In this document: positions 24,665-35,697 of the stretch, one piece after another
Layout: every line of letters begins with the position of its first letter
Position numbering within the stretch: the first letter of the stretch is position 1
From: Ectocarpus siliculosus
Taxonomy: Eukaryota; Sar; Phaeophyceae; Ectocarpales; Ectocarpaceae
DNA length: 40,899 nt
Assembly: GCA_000310025.1 (NCBI GenBank)
Contig: FN648564.1
Location: 867,191-908,089 of the forward strand
Direction of reading: 5' to 3'
Notes under the pieces: model-generated
Told to the model about the DNA's origin: nothing
What the model saw: only the letters and a program-made list of their open reading frames with translations
Database searches by the model: none
Made by a program: the position numbers and the translations under genes

Positions 24665-24705
24665 CACATCGAGGTCAGTTTCTGGACGACTACCGAATAA
24701 GTCAA

Positions 24706-25915
24706 CTATCCGTTCCCCCAGACGGTCCCCTCCCCCGGCTGTCTCGATACGATCCTACTGCCGTCTGTAAGTTTCCGTGACACTCGCCGCGAATCCTCTA
24801 CATTGTTTCGCGCGTACGGCTTGTATGCATCCGACCTCCACTTCCCTTCTCTCTGAATCACTCGTTCTGCGATGTCTCCGCCCGATGCAAGAGCCGTCGC
24901 GCCTCCAATTCGCAACGAGTGCAACGCGTACTCCTGGGGGTTACGCCCCGACTTCGCTACCACTTCTCTGACTACACGGAGGGCAGCAGTATACCTCACT
25001 ACTCTCACTGCTCTTCCACTACGGTACGAAGCCAACGGTGCGGGAGTCAGGCAACGTCGCATGACACGATAACAGCTCCACCACAAGAGCCACCGCGCCG
25101 CCGCGTGCTCTCACACCTGACTGCGGTCCGGCGACTTCGTCTCGCGTACGAACCCGTATGTTTCCTTTCTGCTCTTGATCGGCCTTGTGCCCTCTAAACC
25201 GCATTTCGACACGGTCTGCTCTACGATAGTGACTAAAGACTAATTGCGTCTCGCCAGCAAACAATGCTACGTCCGCCCTCGTAAGACAGTGTGCCTCATG
25301 CACCCTGCCCGCATCATTCGCGAACACCTCATCAGACCGTGTGATAAAGAGATAGGACAAGCACAGACACAGCCACATCACTCTGCCCCCTTCCCCCCAG
25401 TTCTGGTTTGCGCTTTCCCCGTCCAGCAGCATACGCCAAGACACAGGCAGGCGCACACGGCGTACCGTCCCCACAGCCACGTGGTTTCTCGCAATCCCCC
25501 TTAGCGCACATTTCAACATCGGAGACGACAAATCTAGCTCGACAGAAGCTTCCAGCCTATGAAGATGTTGTACAGCCGTGAGTTTTCCGGATATTGTACT
25601 CGCTAGATTACCCTCAGACTCGAAACACCAGGCTACGAAGTCTATCAACTCCCACACATGAAGGTCCCCGGCACGTTGCCCTAGGAACTTTGGCTTCTCC
25701 GTCAGCCTGCGAAACGTGCCCCAAGAGTTGAAGCCTGACGTGTAAGTCCTTCTAGACGAAGACGCAACTGAGTGCTCGACGAGCTGCATGCCAAGACGTC
25801 GGTAACAAAGTCCCGTCCTGCCTGTCCCAGGTCCTGAACCTGCTGATAGCCACTGGAGCCAACCTCGTGTAGACCGGCGTGCTGCCGTTCGATTTAGCCG
25901 CAGGTGCGCTGCCAT
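24706..25915 (-). pseudogene. tyrosine recombinase, one frameshift
   Basis: The minus frame opens with ATG at 25915. It has a core-binding-type stretch (SSRRTYTSGFNSWGTF), the first catalytic Arg in LSYLFITRSDEVF (about 25325-25360) and the Lys hairpin region RGHKADQEQKG. Near 25035-25060 the frame shifts, and the catalytic end continues in another frame: HSLRIGGATALASGG supplies His and Arg, and GKWRSDAYKPYARN supplies the Trp and the nucleophile Tyr candidates. All catalytic residues expected of a tyrosine recombinase can therefore be found, split over two frames. This enzyme would insert the circular form of the element. A sequencing indel cannot be excluded, since the flanking repeats are intact. 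Confidence 0.85.
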
Positions 25916-25955
25916 CCGAGGTAGGCCCCCCCGCTACGCGGGAGAGCCCGCACCC

Positions 25956-26905
25956 CTATTTGTCTTTCCCGTGGGTGAAGAAGTCAGCGGCCTTGGGTCT
26001 CGCGCCGCCCTCGCCAGCGGCGCGCGCCTCTCCTCCGCGCCCTCCCCCGTTGCCGTGGCCAACGCCGCGCGCGCCGGTTGCCGGAGTTTCGGACGCTCCG
26101 CGCCTAGCGTGGGAAGGGTTCTGGGCGTGGATGTGTGGGCAGTTACGATCATGGCAACCGGACGACGAGTTGAAGGCGAGGCAGTAACCGACGAGCGTGT
26201 CGAGCGATGCCGCCACTTTCTCTGTCACCAGAACGCCTTTGCGAAGCAAGGATTGCCACTCCATCTGAGACAGTTTTGAAACTGCCGGAGGCCGCCCCAG
26301 GATGAGCCACGCTTTTACCCGGCGGAGGTCCCCCCGCATCCGCGCTCTATCCTTTGCCGTAGCCTTAGCCGCCTCGGCGCTGGGTGTAGCGGGGGCCCGA
26401 GAGGCCGATGGTGGGGCGGTTGTGCCCACCAGTTGCACCCCCCCCCGGAAGGCCAGGTCCTGCTGCTTGGGTGGCGATCAGGTCGTCGATCGTTGCTTGA
26501 AGCTGCTGGCGATCGCCGGCAGCCTCATCGCGCTTCCGCTGCAGCTCCTCCCTCAGGCCGTCCACCAGCCCGCGGAGAGAAGCGAGCTCAGTCTCATCAG
26601 CGGGGGGGTCGCCGCGGGTGCCTGTCCCTGGCGCTCGCGAGGAGGATACCGCTCGACGCCTCGCGGGAGTACGTGATCCGCTGCGCGTCGAGGGGCGAGC
26701 CGTCGAGCTCGCCACCGATCGCGCGGTAGACCTCCTCGTGCGTGGTGTCGAAGGTGTCGGCGCCCGACCTCGCCCTGCTTGCCCAGCCGCTGCCCTGCCG
26801 CTCCGCGTGGAGGCCCGTGTCGGCATCTGGTCGCGGTTGGAGTCGTATAAGCAGCGGACCGGCGGCAGGCGGCGGGCGAGCGTCAGGGCGGCGTTGCGGG
26901 AACAC
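25956..26905 (-). pseudogene. gag-like protein, two homopolymer frameshifts
   Basis: Three overlapping minus frames read as one protein broken at homopolymers. The first part holds DTFDTTHEEVYRAIGGELDG, up to the run of seven G on the plus strand at 26602-26608. The second part is a Leu/Glu/Arg coiled-coil region (ETELASLRGLVDGLREEL) up to the run of nine C at 26438-26446. The third part has KLSQMEWQSLLRKGVLV and a CCCH-like knuckle CLAFNSSSGCHDRNCPHIH, then a Gly/Arg-rich tail. A nucleic-acid-binding knuckle and coiled coil next to a recombinase suit a gag-like capsid protein. The family assignment is by context; I do not recognise a named gag domain. Confidence 0.6.
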
Positions 26906-27232
26906 TTCTTTTCCTCTTCATCGTGGGCGTAGTCGATCGCGCGCCTGGATCTGCAGTTAGAATGGTCTACAAATCCTATCTTCGGGCGAAACTATCTGAC
27001 GTGGGTTTTCGTCGGGCCCAGAACGACGCGTTGTTATATCGCGAGCTCGCGTTAGTTCGTTCTCGACGCCTGTGGATTGAATGGAGTGATTTTTTGCTGC
27101 TGACGCTACGGTCACCGGACGTCGACCAATCCCGAATATTTTTCTCTCTTTGGAACACTAGCGATGGTTTCTCTCTTTTTTTTTTATATATATATATATT
27201 TTCTTGGATTCGGTGAACCCCGGTTCGCCATC

Positions 27233-29215
27233 GGCACGGGTGCTTCCACTCATTGGCGCGTCCCGTGATGATACGTGTTTTTTTTTCATCGATGCGTTGG
27301 ATACGGTGAACTCTACTTGCCAACAGCGCGGGTGCTTCCACTCATTGGTGCGTCCCTCGCTGAAACTAACAACACATATGCAGCACGGGTGCTTCCACTC
27401 ATTGGCGCGACTGTACTGATACATGTACACACCGCGGGTGCTTCCACTCATTGGCGCGCCCCTTGCTGAAACTGACAACACATATGCAGCACGGGTGCTT
27501 CCACTCATTGGCGCGTCCCGTACTGATACGTGTATGACTTTGTGTTCGATGCGTTGAATTCGGTTAACTCTACTCGCCGACAGCACGGGTGCGTCCACTC
27601 ATTGGCGCGTCCCGTGCTGATACGTGTACGGCGTTTTGTTCTTTCTTTTTGAGATCGGTTAACTCTACTCGCCAACAGCACGAGTGCTTCCACTCGTTGG
27701 CGCGTCCCTTGCTGAGGCTGACAACACATATGCAGCACGGGTGCTTCCACTCATTGGCGCGTCCCGTACTGATGCGTGATTTGTGGTATTTTTGTACCGC
27801 TGCGTTGAATTCGGTTAACTCTACTCGCCAACAGCACGGGTGCTTCCACTCATTGGCGCGTCCCGTGCTGATACGTGTACGGCGTTTTGTTCTTTCTTTT
27901 TGAGATCGGTTAACTCTACTCGCCAACAGCACGAGTGCTTCCACTCATTGGCGCGTCCCGTGCTGAGGCTGACATCACATATGCAGCACGGGTGCTTCCA
28001 CTCATTGGCGCGTCCCGTACTGATGCGTGATTTGTGGTATTTTTGTACCGCTGCGTTGAATTCGGTTAACTCTACTTGCCAACAGCACGGGTGCTTCCAC
28101 TCATTGGCGCGTCCCGTGCTGATACGTGTACGGCGTTTTGTTCTTTCTTTTTGAGATCGGTTAACTCTACTCGCCAACAGCACGAGTGCTTCCACTCGTT
28201 GGCGCGTCCCGTGCTGAGGCTGACATCACATATGCAGCACGGGTGCTTCCACTCATTGGCGCGTCCCGTACTGATGCGTGATTTGTGGTATTTTTGTACC
28301 GCTGCGTTGAATTCGGTTAACTCTACTCGCCAACAGCACGGGTGCTTCCACTCATTGGCGCGTCCCGTGCTGATACGTGTACGGCGTTTTGTTCTTTCTT
28401 TTTGAGATCGGTTAACTCTACTCGCCAACAGCACTCATTGGCGCGCCCCTTGCTGAGGCTGACATCACATATGCAGCAACGGGTGCTTCCACTCATTGGC
28501 GCGTCCCGTACTGATGCGTGATTTGTGGTATTTTTGTACCGCTGCGTTGAATTCGGTTAACTCTACTCGCCAACAGCACGGGTGCTTCCACTCATTGGCG
28601 CGTCCCGTGCTGATACGTGTACGGCGTTTTGTTCTTTCTTTTTGAGATCGGTTAACTCTACTCGCCAACAGCACGAGTGCTTCCACTCATTGGGCGCGTC
28701 CCGTGCTGAGGCTGACATCACATATGCAGCACGGGTGCTTCCACTCATTGGCGCGTCCCGTACTGATGCGTGATTTGTGGTATTTTTGTACCGCTGCGTT
28801 GAATTCGGTTAACTCTACTCGCCAACAGCACGGGTGCTTCCACTCATTGGCGCGTCCCGTGCTGATACGTGTACGGCGTTTTGTTCTTTCTTTTTGAGAT
28901 CGGTTAACTCTACTCGCCAACAGCACGAGTGCTTCCACTCGTTGGCGCGTCCCGTGCTGAGGCTGACATCACATATGCAGCACGGGTGCTTCCACTCATT
29001 GGCGCGTCCCGTACTGATGCGATGATTTGTGGTATTTTTGTACCGCTGCGTTGAATTCGGTTAACTCTACTCGCCGACAGCGCGGGTGCTTCCACTCATT
29101 GGCGCATCCCGTGCTGATACATGTATGACTTCGTGTTTCGTTGCGTTGAGATCGGTTAACTTCCACTCGCGAACAGCACGGACGAGTGCTTCCACTATTG
29201 GCGCGTCCCGTGCTG
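27233..29215. repeat. satellite array, 25 hairpin-forming cores in a 251-bp higher-order repeat
   Basis: I count 25 cores of about 39 bp. Each begins CAGCACGGG and ends CCCGTGCTG, which are reverse complements, around a 21-base middle with TTCCACTCATTGGCGCG. Three linker types alternate: a 20-bp linker ending CATATGCAG, and two linkers of about 60 bp ending in TTAACTCTACTCGCCAACAG. Three cores plus three linkers form a unit of 251 bp (starts near 27835, 28086, 28337, 28577, 28829, 29081). One unit lost 12 bp. The period is not a multiple of three, so open frames across it are not coding. Edge units (27233-27580 and after 29081) are more divergent. Confidence 0.93.
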
Positions 29216-30383
29216 GTGCGTGTCCTTGTTTTTTTTTTCCATTGAGATCACTTCCGCATAGACAATCCTACGGCAGGTTGACGAGTTTTTGGCATGCATC
29301 AATTGCTGTCCGGGCGTTTTTGGAACGGTCGCTTAATCGTCGATGGACGTGACGTATTCTTATAGAAGGTTTGTGTCACACTGGCAATAACTTTGACGTG
29401 ATGCCCCTCGAGACCGTGATGCACTCGCACGGACGGTTACCTGGCGATCTTCGCGAGGTCGAACCTCGCGTGTGACTTTCACCTTCCCCCCCTTTTTTTT
29501 TCTCATCTTCTTTTTCCTTATGCATACAGCACGTAGTTCGCTGTCTCGTTTTTTTTTCTCGTCTTCTTTGTTTTTCAGTCTTTTTCTTTGAGTCTTTCTC
29601 TCGCATGCATGTGGTTTTGCTTTTATCCGTTCCCGTGAATGCTGTTGAATGCACTTTCCGATTACGCATGCGGCCGCTTTGTATGCCGTGGGACTTGTCG
29701 ATACCATCAGTGGGGACTTGTCAATACCATCCGTGGAGACGATTGCTTACGTGAGTGAGCATATTATCGTCGATTCCTTCAGCTATATGCCCCTATGTGC
29801 GCGGCACAGACAAGATTGTACCGGCAAGTAGTCCCTAGTAAGCCGGGGGAAACAGAAAACAAGGCACCTGCCTCATGTGCATACTCGTGACAGCATCATG
29901 CCCTACTGCCGCGGGTCGATTGGTTATGTCCGATGCCGCAGGGTTCCTCCACCCCGCGCAGTACAATGGCTGCTATCGACCGCGACAAGTCAGCGTGCGA
30001 CCATACAACAGGCCCCGCTCTTTCTTTTTGCCGTTGAATTTTTTTTTTCTTCAGCGAGAGTACGTCTCGGTTGGGACGAACCGCATTTTTTTTTTTCTTC
30101 AGCGAGAGTACGTCTTGGTTGGGATGAACCGCATCTCATGTTTGGGAAGGGACCTATCTGAGCGGCGCGGAGAGCGAGACTGCGGTGGCTTGCCGCCGCT
30201 TATCTTACTGCACCCTCCCCCCTCGTGCTAAATGCACGCAGCGGTGAGGTCACAAGAGTAGCGGGACGCGAATACGTAGGAACACGGCCGACACGATGGA
30301 TGTTGGACACGAGTACACACCTTTATATGGAGAGTCGCGTGCTGGTCGCTTCCCCAATGCTTGCGCCGTGTCCCGTCCCGCCC
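29216..30383. other. leader region of the element with small tandem duplications
   Basis: This lies between the satellite and the outer X repeat, so on the minus strand it is the 5' leader. It holds pyrimidine-rich runs, a 23-bp direct repeat at 29689-29737 (GGACTTGTC motif twice), and a 48-bp tandem duplication at 30039-30134 (TTCAGCGAGAGTACGTCT twice). I see no protein, and in particular no reverse transcriptase. Confidence 0.6.
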
Positions 30384-30646
30384 TTTTCTAAACTGCCGCC
30401 GCTACTGCGTTAGGCGGCTGCTGCTGTCCTTCCGTTGCTTCACGCGCTCTGTAGCTGTCACACGTTACCCGACTTTGCTACAGCCCCTGCATGGACTCGA
30501 TCACGGAATGACACCCCCAACTATAGACTAATAATTCCAAACACCGTGACCCTGGGTTTCCGGTAGAAAATGAAGCCAAATTCTAATTCGACTGTTACAA
30601 AATAAACACCAGTTTATTCTATCTGCTTCGACGAACAAACCTTCCT
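30384..30646 (-). repeat. split direct repeat X, outer copy
   Basis: The outer right edge of the element, 263 bp, matching 24164-24426 without visible difference. Confidence 0.93.
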
Positions 30647-31887
30647 ATTTTCTGTGCATGCAGATACAGAGCAGTTTTTCCTGCAGCAGAAATGCGGCGC
30701 GCTGTGGCATTATTCACCCAGTAGATAATGTACTTGCACATCCTTGCTGGGATGATGCAAAGAGACACAAGAGGAAGGCCACACAGAGCTTTTTCCGTGT
30801 AGATTTTTGGCCCACCGTTGGTTCCCCCCGCAGTGCTTGCCTTGGTGTGTATCGCGAGAACCGTTCAGCCATCCCTTCCCTCGTCGACCGTGAAGCCGAA
30901 GTGTGTATACCCACGATCTTATAGTTGCCTTCCAAGTATGTACTTGCTGGAATATGAAACATATCCCGGGAAAAAGACTCTCCGCGAAAGAATCTTTTGT
31001 CGGAAAAATTGATACAACCGTGACAGAAATAAATGGCATTTCATCACTGCTGCTGTGGTGTTTTCCATTTGTCCGAACGTACATGTTGCCCTGCACACGA
31101 AGCCGCGTTCACGTGCACTGGATCATCCTGCCTAATTTTTCCCTTTTTGCCCCCTAGTTAATCTTTTGGAGTAGGGGATCGTGACCCTTCTATGCCCGGC
31201 GAGAGACTCTGTATACACCCACGCACGCACGAACCAGTGCACTAGACTATGGGACAGTTTAACTTATCAACAACAACAGCAAAGAAAAAGTGACGTCAAA
31301 TAACCAATAAATGTACGCGTCCTTGGGGCATGGGGCCCATTGCTCCCATTACTACTGTGCCACACCCAGCGCTCCAGTGAAATACCAGCTAGCCTACAGT
31401 TTCCTGCCACCTTCAGCAACCGTAGCCCTAACCCACAGCAGGTACAGGACCTACGTACAATGCAATGTATTCGCTCCACAACTACTGGAGTGCGGTAAGA
31501 TTACGCTGTGGTCGGTGACGTAGAAGGGCAACTCCAAAAAATTACTTTCAACATTGTAGAATCTCCGTTTTCAAACATGCATCGACCAACAGTCGCAACG
31601 GTGAGAGCGCGCCGCTCACACCACAAGATCGAGAAGGGCCTCACCTAGTAGGGTCCTCATAGCGACGGAAGTCTCCAGACCTATTGGTGTATGTAGTCAA
31701 TGAAGGGATGGCAGCGAAAGGGGTTGCATGGTAAGTTCGAAGTCCGTTGTTGATGGAGACCCTTGATCATCAGGACTGCGAAACGCACACCAGGCTACCA
31801 AAGCTTTGTTTGGTTCTTCTCTAATGTGCGTGTGGCGAGGGCAACTCTGATGCACACGTACATACACAATATTTGCCTTGAACCAAC
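30647..31887. other. no supported gene
   Basis: Ordinary sequence between the mobile element and the next exon. Open frames on both strands are short and lack splice support. It would be intron if the exon at 31888-32092 is joined to the haloperoxidase-like gene. Confidence 0.5.
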
Positions 31888-32092
31888 CTGAGGAGCATGC
31901 AACCAGTGCCGGGACCACTGCATTGTTGAAATCGAACACCTCGAGTTCCAGGGACACTCTCATGTCGTCGAGGTTGAGCGTCGCCGTGCCATCACCGTCT
32001 TTTTCGATACCGATCAGAGGGACACACGATGGGGTGGTGCTGACCACGACGCGCGCTAGGAGTGCCAGCACTATACCATGGTCGTAGCGCAT
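31888..32092 (-). CDS. candidate first exon with signal-peptide-like start
   Basis: ATG at 32090-32092 opens MRYDHGIVLALLARVVV, a short basic start and hydrophobic core followed by STTPSC, which looks like a secretion signal. The exon then has a beta-type stretch with GDGTATLNLDDMRVSLELEV and ends TCCTCAG before GTTGGT, in phase 1. The next minus-strand exon I can read, 21435-21287, begins with two bases and so accepts phase 1, making them formally compatible. That is a one-in-three coincidence, so the link is only a hypothesis. The exon could equally start another secreted protein. Confidence 0.45.
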
Positions 32093-32269
32093 GGTCGCAC
32101 AAAGCGTGACCTAAGTTGGAAGAGCCGTGGTGCACGACGCCGTGGATTTGAGGGGTAGTATAGGGTTTGGACGGTGTTGGGGCGACGGGAAGCTTCCGAT
32201 TTTGACTGCTGGTTTCTATTTCTTTTCATCACCTCATCATTTCTTCTGCGGAATACAGTGTATCTATCT

Positions 32270-32525
32270 GTATCTGCTGACAGAGGAGCTGCCGTTCATA
32301 CATTTCCATCTCTCCGGGATCTGTCCGCCTGGTTCTTCATTTCATTCACCCTTCTATCATTCATCACGCCGTTCTGCCGCACAACACCTGCTGACAGAGG
32401 GAGCTGCATTGCCTTTATTTCCGTCCCTCCGTGATCTCTAGCCTTGTTCTTCTTTTTTCGGTCGCCACGGCTTATCATTCATGCCGTTTGGCCGCACATC
32501 TATCTGCTAACAGAGGGTAGCTGTG
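32270..32525. repeat. ~115-bp imperfect tandem repeat, about 2.2 copies
   Basis: TGCTGACAGAGG (or TGCTAACAGAGG) followed by GCTGC/GCTGTG and TTTCC..TC recurs near 32275, 32390 and 32505. The sequence between is similar but with indels. Confidence 0.7.
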
Positions 32526-32753
32526 CATTGTATTTTTTTCCGATCTGCATCCACCACACATCGCTGTTTGTGCCAGTCCGTCTCTCCGGCTACGTTTACT
32601 AAGTAAGCCGGGCAACAAGGTGCAGCATTCGAGCGGATCTTCAAGACTTGTGCATCCGCTCCCGGCTGGTGAGTCGGAGAGATATGGCACCGTCGGAGAG
32701 ATGGCACCGGGGTGTGAAACAAGGAACGGCGTGCTTACTGTGTATTCCGCACT

Positions 32754-32796
32754 GAGGTCGGTGGAAGATCGCACCCGATGCGATCTCACCGACCTC
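32754..32796. other. strong perfect-arm hairpin
   Basis: GAGGTCGGTG, a 2-base bulge, AGATCGCA, loop CCCGA, then TGCGATCT and CACCGACCTC. That is 18 paired bases with no mismatch. It is too short and too far from any gene I can read to assign a role. Confidence 0.85.
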
Positions 32797-34161
32797 ACCG
32801 AAACGCAAATCCCAAGATTGGGCTTTTTTTCAGCTGCCGTAAAGAGGTACATGTGCGTACATTTTACCTGTGTGTGTGTCAGTGGAGCGTAACTCCCTTA
32901 CATGTATGTAGTGTGCAGGTATATATCTGTTGTTGTATGTACGGTACGTACGGCCTGCGGCGCGTTGAGGCAGGATTATATTGTTGTGCTTACAAAACTC
33001 CGTAGACCGCCGAAGCATGCAACATTCATCAAGCCCTAACCTACCCCCACCTTCGGCGATGAAAGCTATTATGCTGGTGCTTGCGAAGACCGGAAACGAA
33101 GGCAACCTGGTATCGTACGTACCGGCAACCAGATAAAAACCACACCGTCTGAACGGGGGTTCGCTATGGAAACCACAACATTTATCAAAACATCAGAACT
33201 CGAGCACCATCTGTGATCCTGGGTACGAATTCCTACATTGAAAGCTGTAGTGCAGATCGAGAGTACTCGGCAGCCACGGGCGATGCGGCGCGATGTGTAG
33301 CGCATGCCGGTTTAGTTATTACGTTATTACACATCTACGGAACAATGAGGAGAACATGACGGTGACATGCACCTCACACGAAGAGGGTGACTTTTTGTGA
33401 CATCCGCGGTCACCCATCGGCAGGCAGAATGAAACAATCAGGAAAACGGGCAACTTCGGGCGAAATTTCATGGTACAGCTCGGCAAAGATCAATACTTTG
33501 AACTGAACATGAACAAAATGAACAGAAAAGAGGAAGGCTGCGCGGAGGGAGTAATGACGACAACTAACAGGGCATCAACCTGGGCGAGAACCTGGAGTTG
33601 TTTTTTTTTTTTCGTATGCTAGGTGCTGGGGCTGGAAAAACGCCGTTCCACAAACGAATCAGGTTCCATGCGCTGCTAAGTACAGATCGGTAACTTAGTC
33701 AGCGCACCAGATGGGGTCGACATTTCGTGTTGAAATCTGCAGTTGCTTCTCCGGCCGCAAAGCCCCCGCCTTGCTTCTAGGCTGAAAAGTTAGTTTTGTC
33801 CACCGCGCGTAGTCGAAGACCTCACTCATCGCACCTTCCGGAGCGCTCTAATTGTTCACGGTCGTTCTCTGCCTACTATTGTACGCCCACCACCTCCCCG
33901 GTGCTTGTCACCTTTAGGACGGCGTCGTCATTCCTCAAGTACCCGTTGGGGGGGTGATGCTGCAGACAACCTTGCAAGATGTCCCACTCCCACCATGCTG
34001 CTCATGTCGTCACCGCCGCTGGTGAAGGTGAAGGTGAAGGCGGAGGTGGTGCGGTCGTTTCGCCTTCATGTGCTCGGATTGTCCAACTAATCCTCTCTCT
34101 CTCTCTATCTCTCTCTCTCTCTCTCTCTCCCACTCGCGCTCAAGATTTCCACGCTATTTAG

Positions 34162-34330
34162 CGAGGAGCCGCGGTTCCCGTCCTCGATGACCAGTCTCGA
34201 CCTGGGCGCCGGCGGATGGCCGTCGGGTCCGAAGCCGGCCTCCTGCTTGCTAGAACCGACTGAAACAAGGGCGTGCGCCAACAAGGTGATGGAGGCGTTC
34301 AACAACCGGACCTCTCGAGGAAAAAGTCCG
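34162..34330 (+). pseudogene. degenerate copy of the 5220-5706 exon, plus orientation
   Basis: After a (CT)n tract and an AG at 34160-34161, the sequence matches the start of the exon at 5220: GAGGAGCCGCGGTTCCCGTC against GAGGAGCTGCGGTTCCCGTC, then ATGACCAGTCTCGACC and later GTGATGGAGGCGTTCAACAA against GTGATGGAGGCGTTCGACAG. The peptide keeps PRFPSSMTSLD and VMEAFNN. The middle differs and no complete gene surrounds it. Confidence 0.7.
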
Positions 34331-34343
34331 GCCGTTCTCACGT

Positions 34344-34500
34344 CTACCGTACCTCGGTACCTCGAGAGACCCACTCGTCAAACACCTCGATCCTCTCTCC
34401 GCGCGCGCAACTCCTGGTAGCGGTCGGCTCTTGTAGCAAGCAGGCGCCCGCTGTCGGACCCGACGGTTGCTCACGGCCTGAACCGGCTCTGCGGGGGCAA
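34344..34500 (-). pseudogene. inverted partner of the adjacent pseudo-exon
   Basis: Read on the minus strand, the sequence gives PSGPTAGACLLQEPTATRSC, clearly related to the plus-strand peptide PSGPKPASCLLEPTETRAC encoded at about 34210-34275. The two lie tail to tail around about 34345 and so form a foldback. Confidence 0.65.
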
Positions 34501-35226
34501 CAAAGACGTTCAGCTCCACCTTCGTTCCCCACCTTCAAATATCAAAGTCCCTGGTCAGGGTGGACACGAGGCCAATCGTAAATCTCCGCCGGTGAGGTCC
34601 TCTTCCCGGGGGGCCTCGATCATCTCTCGTCTCTTGGTGAAAGTGCTGGAACCCGTCTGTACTACATGTAGCGACGAGGAGATTTCCTGCGGACCACCCC
34701 CCCCCCGACGGTCACATCACCAGGTGGCCGCGGTCGAGGATGGTCAAGAAGCAACGGGGAAGCGCAGCTCGTCGCCCGCCTGAACACTTCAACGAGTGTA
34801 TCGGAGAGAGCGCGCGGCCGCCCAAATCCGTGTTCCTCGAGACAAGAGAATCGACGTAGACGGTAGCATTCGGTGATCCCATTTTTGATGTCAGGAGGGA
34901 CTGAAAACGTACCAACATCAACGGCAAGCCGCTTCGAATGACGCAATGCTCCGAAACGTTTCTCACGGAACAGGAACAGAGCCGTTTCTCCCATCCTTGG
35001 CTTGTCAAGAAACGCTTGCACTATCGAGCTCGCCACGAGCTAAGGCAAAAACAGGTGCGACAGGCGGAAACCGCGGGGGAACGGGAGGTCGTAGGGTTAC
35101 CCTGGAGTCTCCCTACACCGTGGTGACAACAACAACAATGACAGAGCCAAAAACAAGAAGCTAGAGGCGTCACCATCCCCAACACCAACCGACACAAACA
35201 TACAAGGCGCAGACATACACGCGTAC

Positions 35227-35363
35227 CTCCAGGTTCTCGGCGAGCATGCATGGAGAAGCCAAAAATTCAGCGTAGCCTTGTCGTGCACATGAAAGTGCAC
35301 GCCCTTGAATTGGAGGTGCTTTCGGTTTGATACGATGGCGGCTCTGTCAGCAACGTCGATCGT
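35227..35363 (-). pseudogene. frameshifted copy of the 2564-2698 exon
   Basis: Splice sites are conserved on both sides. The sequence encodes FKGVHFHVHDKATL, as in the plus-strand gene (FKGVHFHVHEKATL). The exon is 137 bp instead of 135, and the two extra bases put the end out of frame. The preceding intron sequence (35364-35550) also matches 2381-2563. The following intron shrank from about 450 to about 110 bp, and its acceptor reads GTAG before GGAGACTC; after that similarity is lost. Confidence 0.85.
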
Positions 35364-35697
35364 CTGCGTGTTGTTTTGTCGGTGGGCAGCAGCGGAAAGA
35401 GGAGGGACAATAGAAGAACAGGGCAATCAGACAACGGGGTGTTGGTAGAACAAGGACAATGATTCTAGGTGTTGCTATTGTTGTTGTGGTCATCACACAA
35501 AACTGATGCAGAAAATGTACATTAAAATCCAATGCTGGGGGTCACGAGCCATCTGTCAAAACACATTTCGATACCATGCACACAGGGTTTGCAGTGACTC
35601 TACAAATTTTTATGGCACACGTGCGGTGCATATGTAGATACGACCACGGAACGGGGAACACAGTGGGAGAGCAGGATTCGAATAGAGGGGGGGGGGG

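Larger units (their letters stand above)
23859..30646 (-). mobile_element. split-direct-repeat tyrosine-recombinase element (Ngaro/PAT-like layout) without reverse transcriptase
   Basis: Read on the minus strand, the layout is: repeat X (30646-30384), a leader with a satellite, a gag-like frame, a tyrosine recombinase, repeat Y (24664-24433), a second copy of X (24426-24164), 68 bp, and a second copy of Y (24095-23864). This A-ORFs-B-A-B order is the split direct repeat arrangement known from Ngaro and PAT elements of the DIRS order. Both repeat pairs look identical over 263 and 232 bp, which suggests a recent insertion. ATTTT occurs at both outer edges (23858-23862 and 30647-30651) and again at the inner junction, as expected for a site-specific crossover with no long target duplication. 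No reverse transcriptase or RNase H motif is visible in any frame between the repeats. Length is about 6.8 kb. Confidence 0.8.
32093..33900. other. intergenic with small repeats
   Basis: Contains three imperfect ~115-bp tandem units at 32270-32520 (each with CTGCTGACAGAGG or CTGCTAACAGAGG), a strong hairpin at 32754-32796, and a T-run near 33600. The short motif GAGCACCAT(C/T)TGTGATCC at about 33205 also occurs near 10270, a trace of a dispersed repeat. No gene is supported. Confidence 0.5.

Noticed and set aside
27570-28938. Repeated minus-strand frames with RISTGRANEWKHPCC
   Set aside because: They arise from the satellite array. The 251-bp period is not a multiple of three and the frames end and restart in each unit.
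27233-29215. CRISPR-like array (repeats with spacers)
   Set aside because: The linkers are not unique; only three linker types recur in order, and the setting is eukaryotic.
24164-30646. Ordinary LTR retrotransposon with 263-bp LTRs
   Set aside because: The second repeat pair and the recombinase fit split direct repeats. There is no integrase, protease or primer-binding site in sight.
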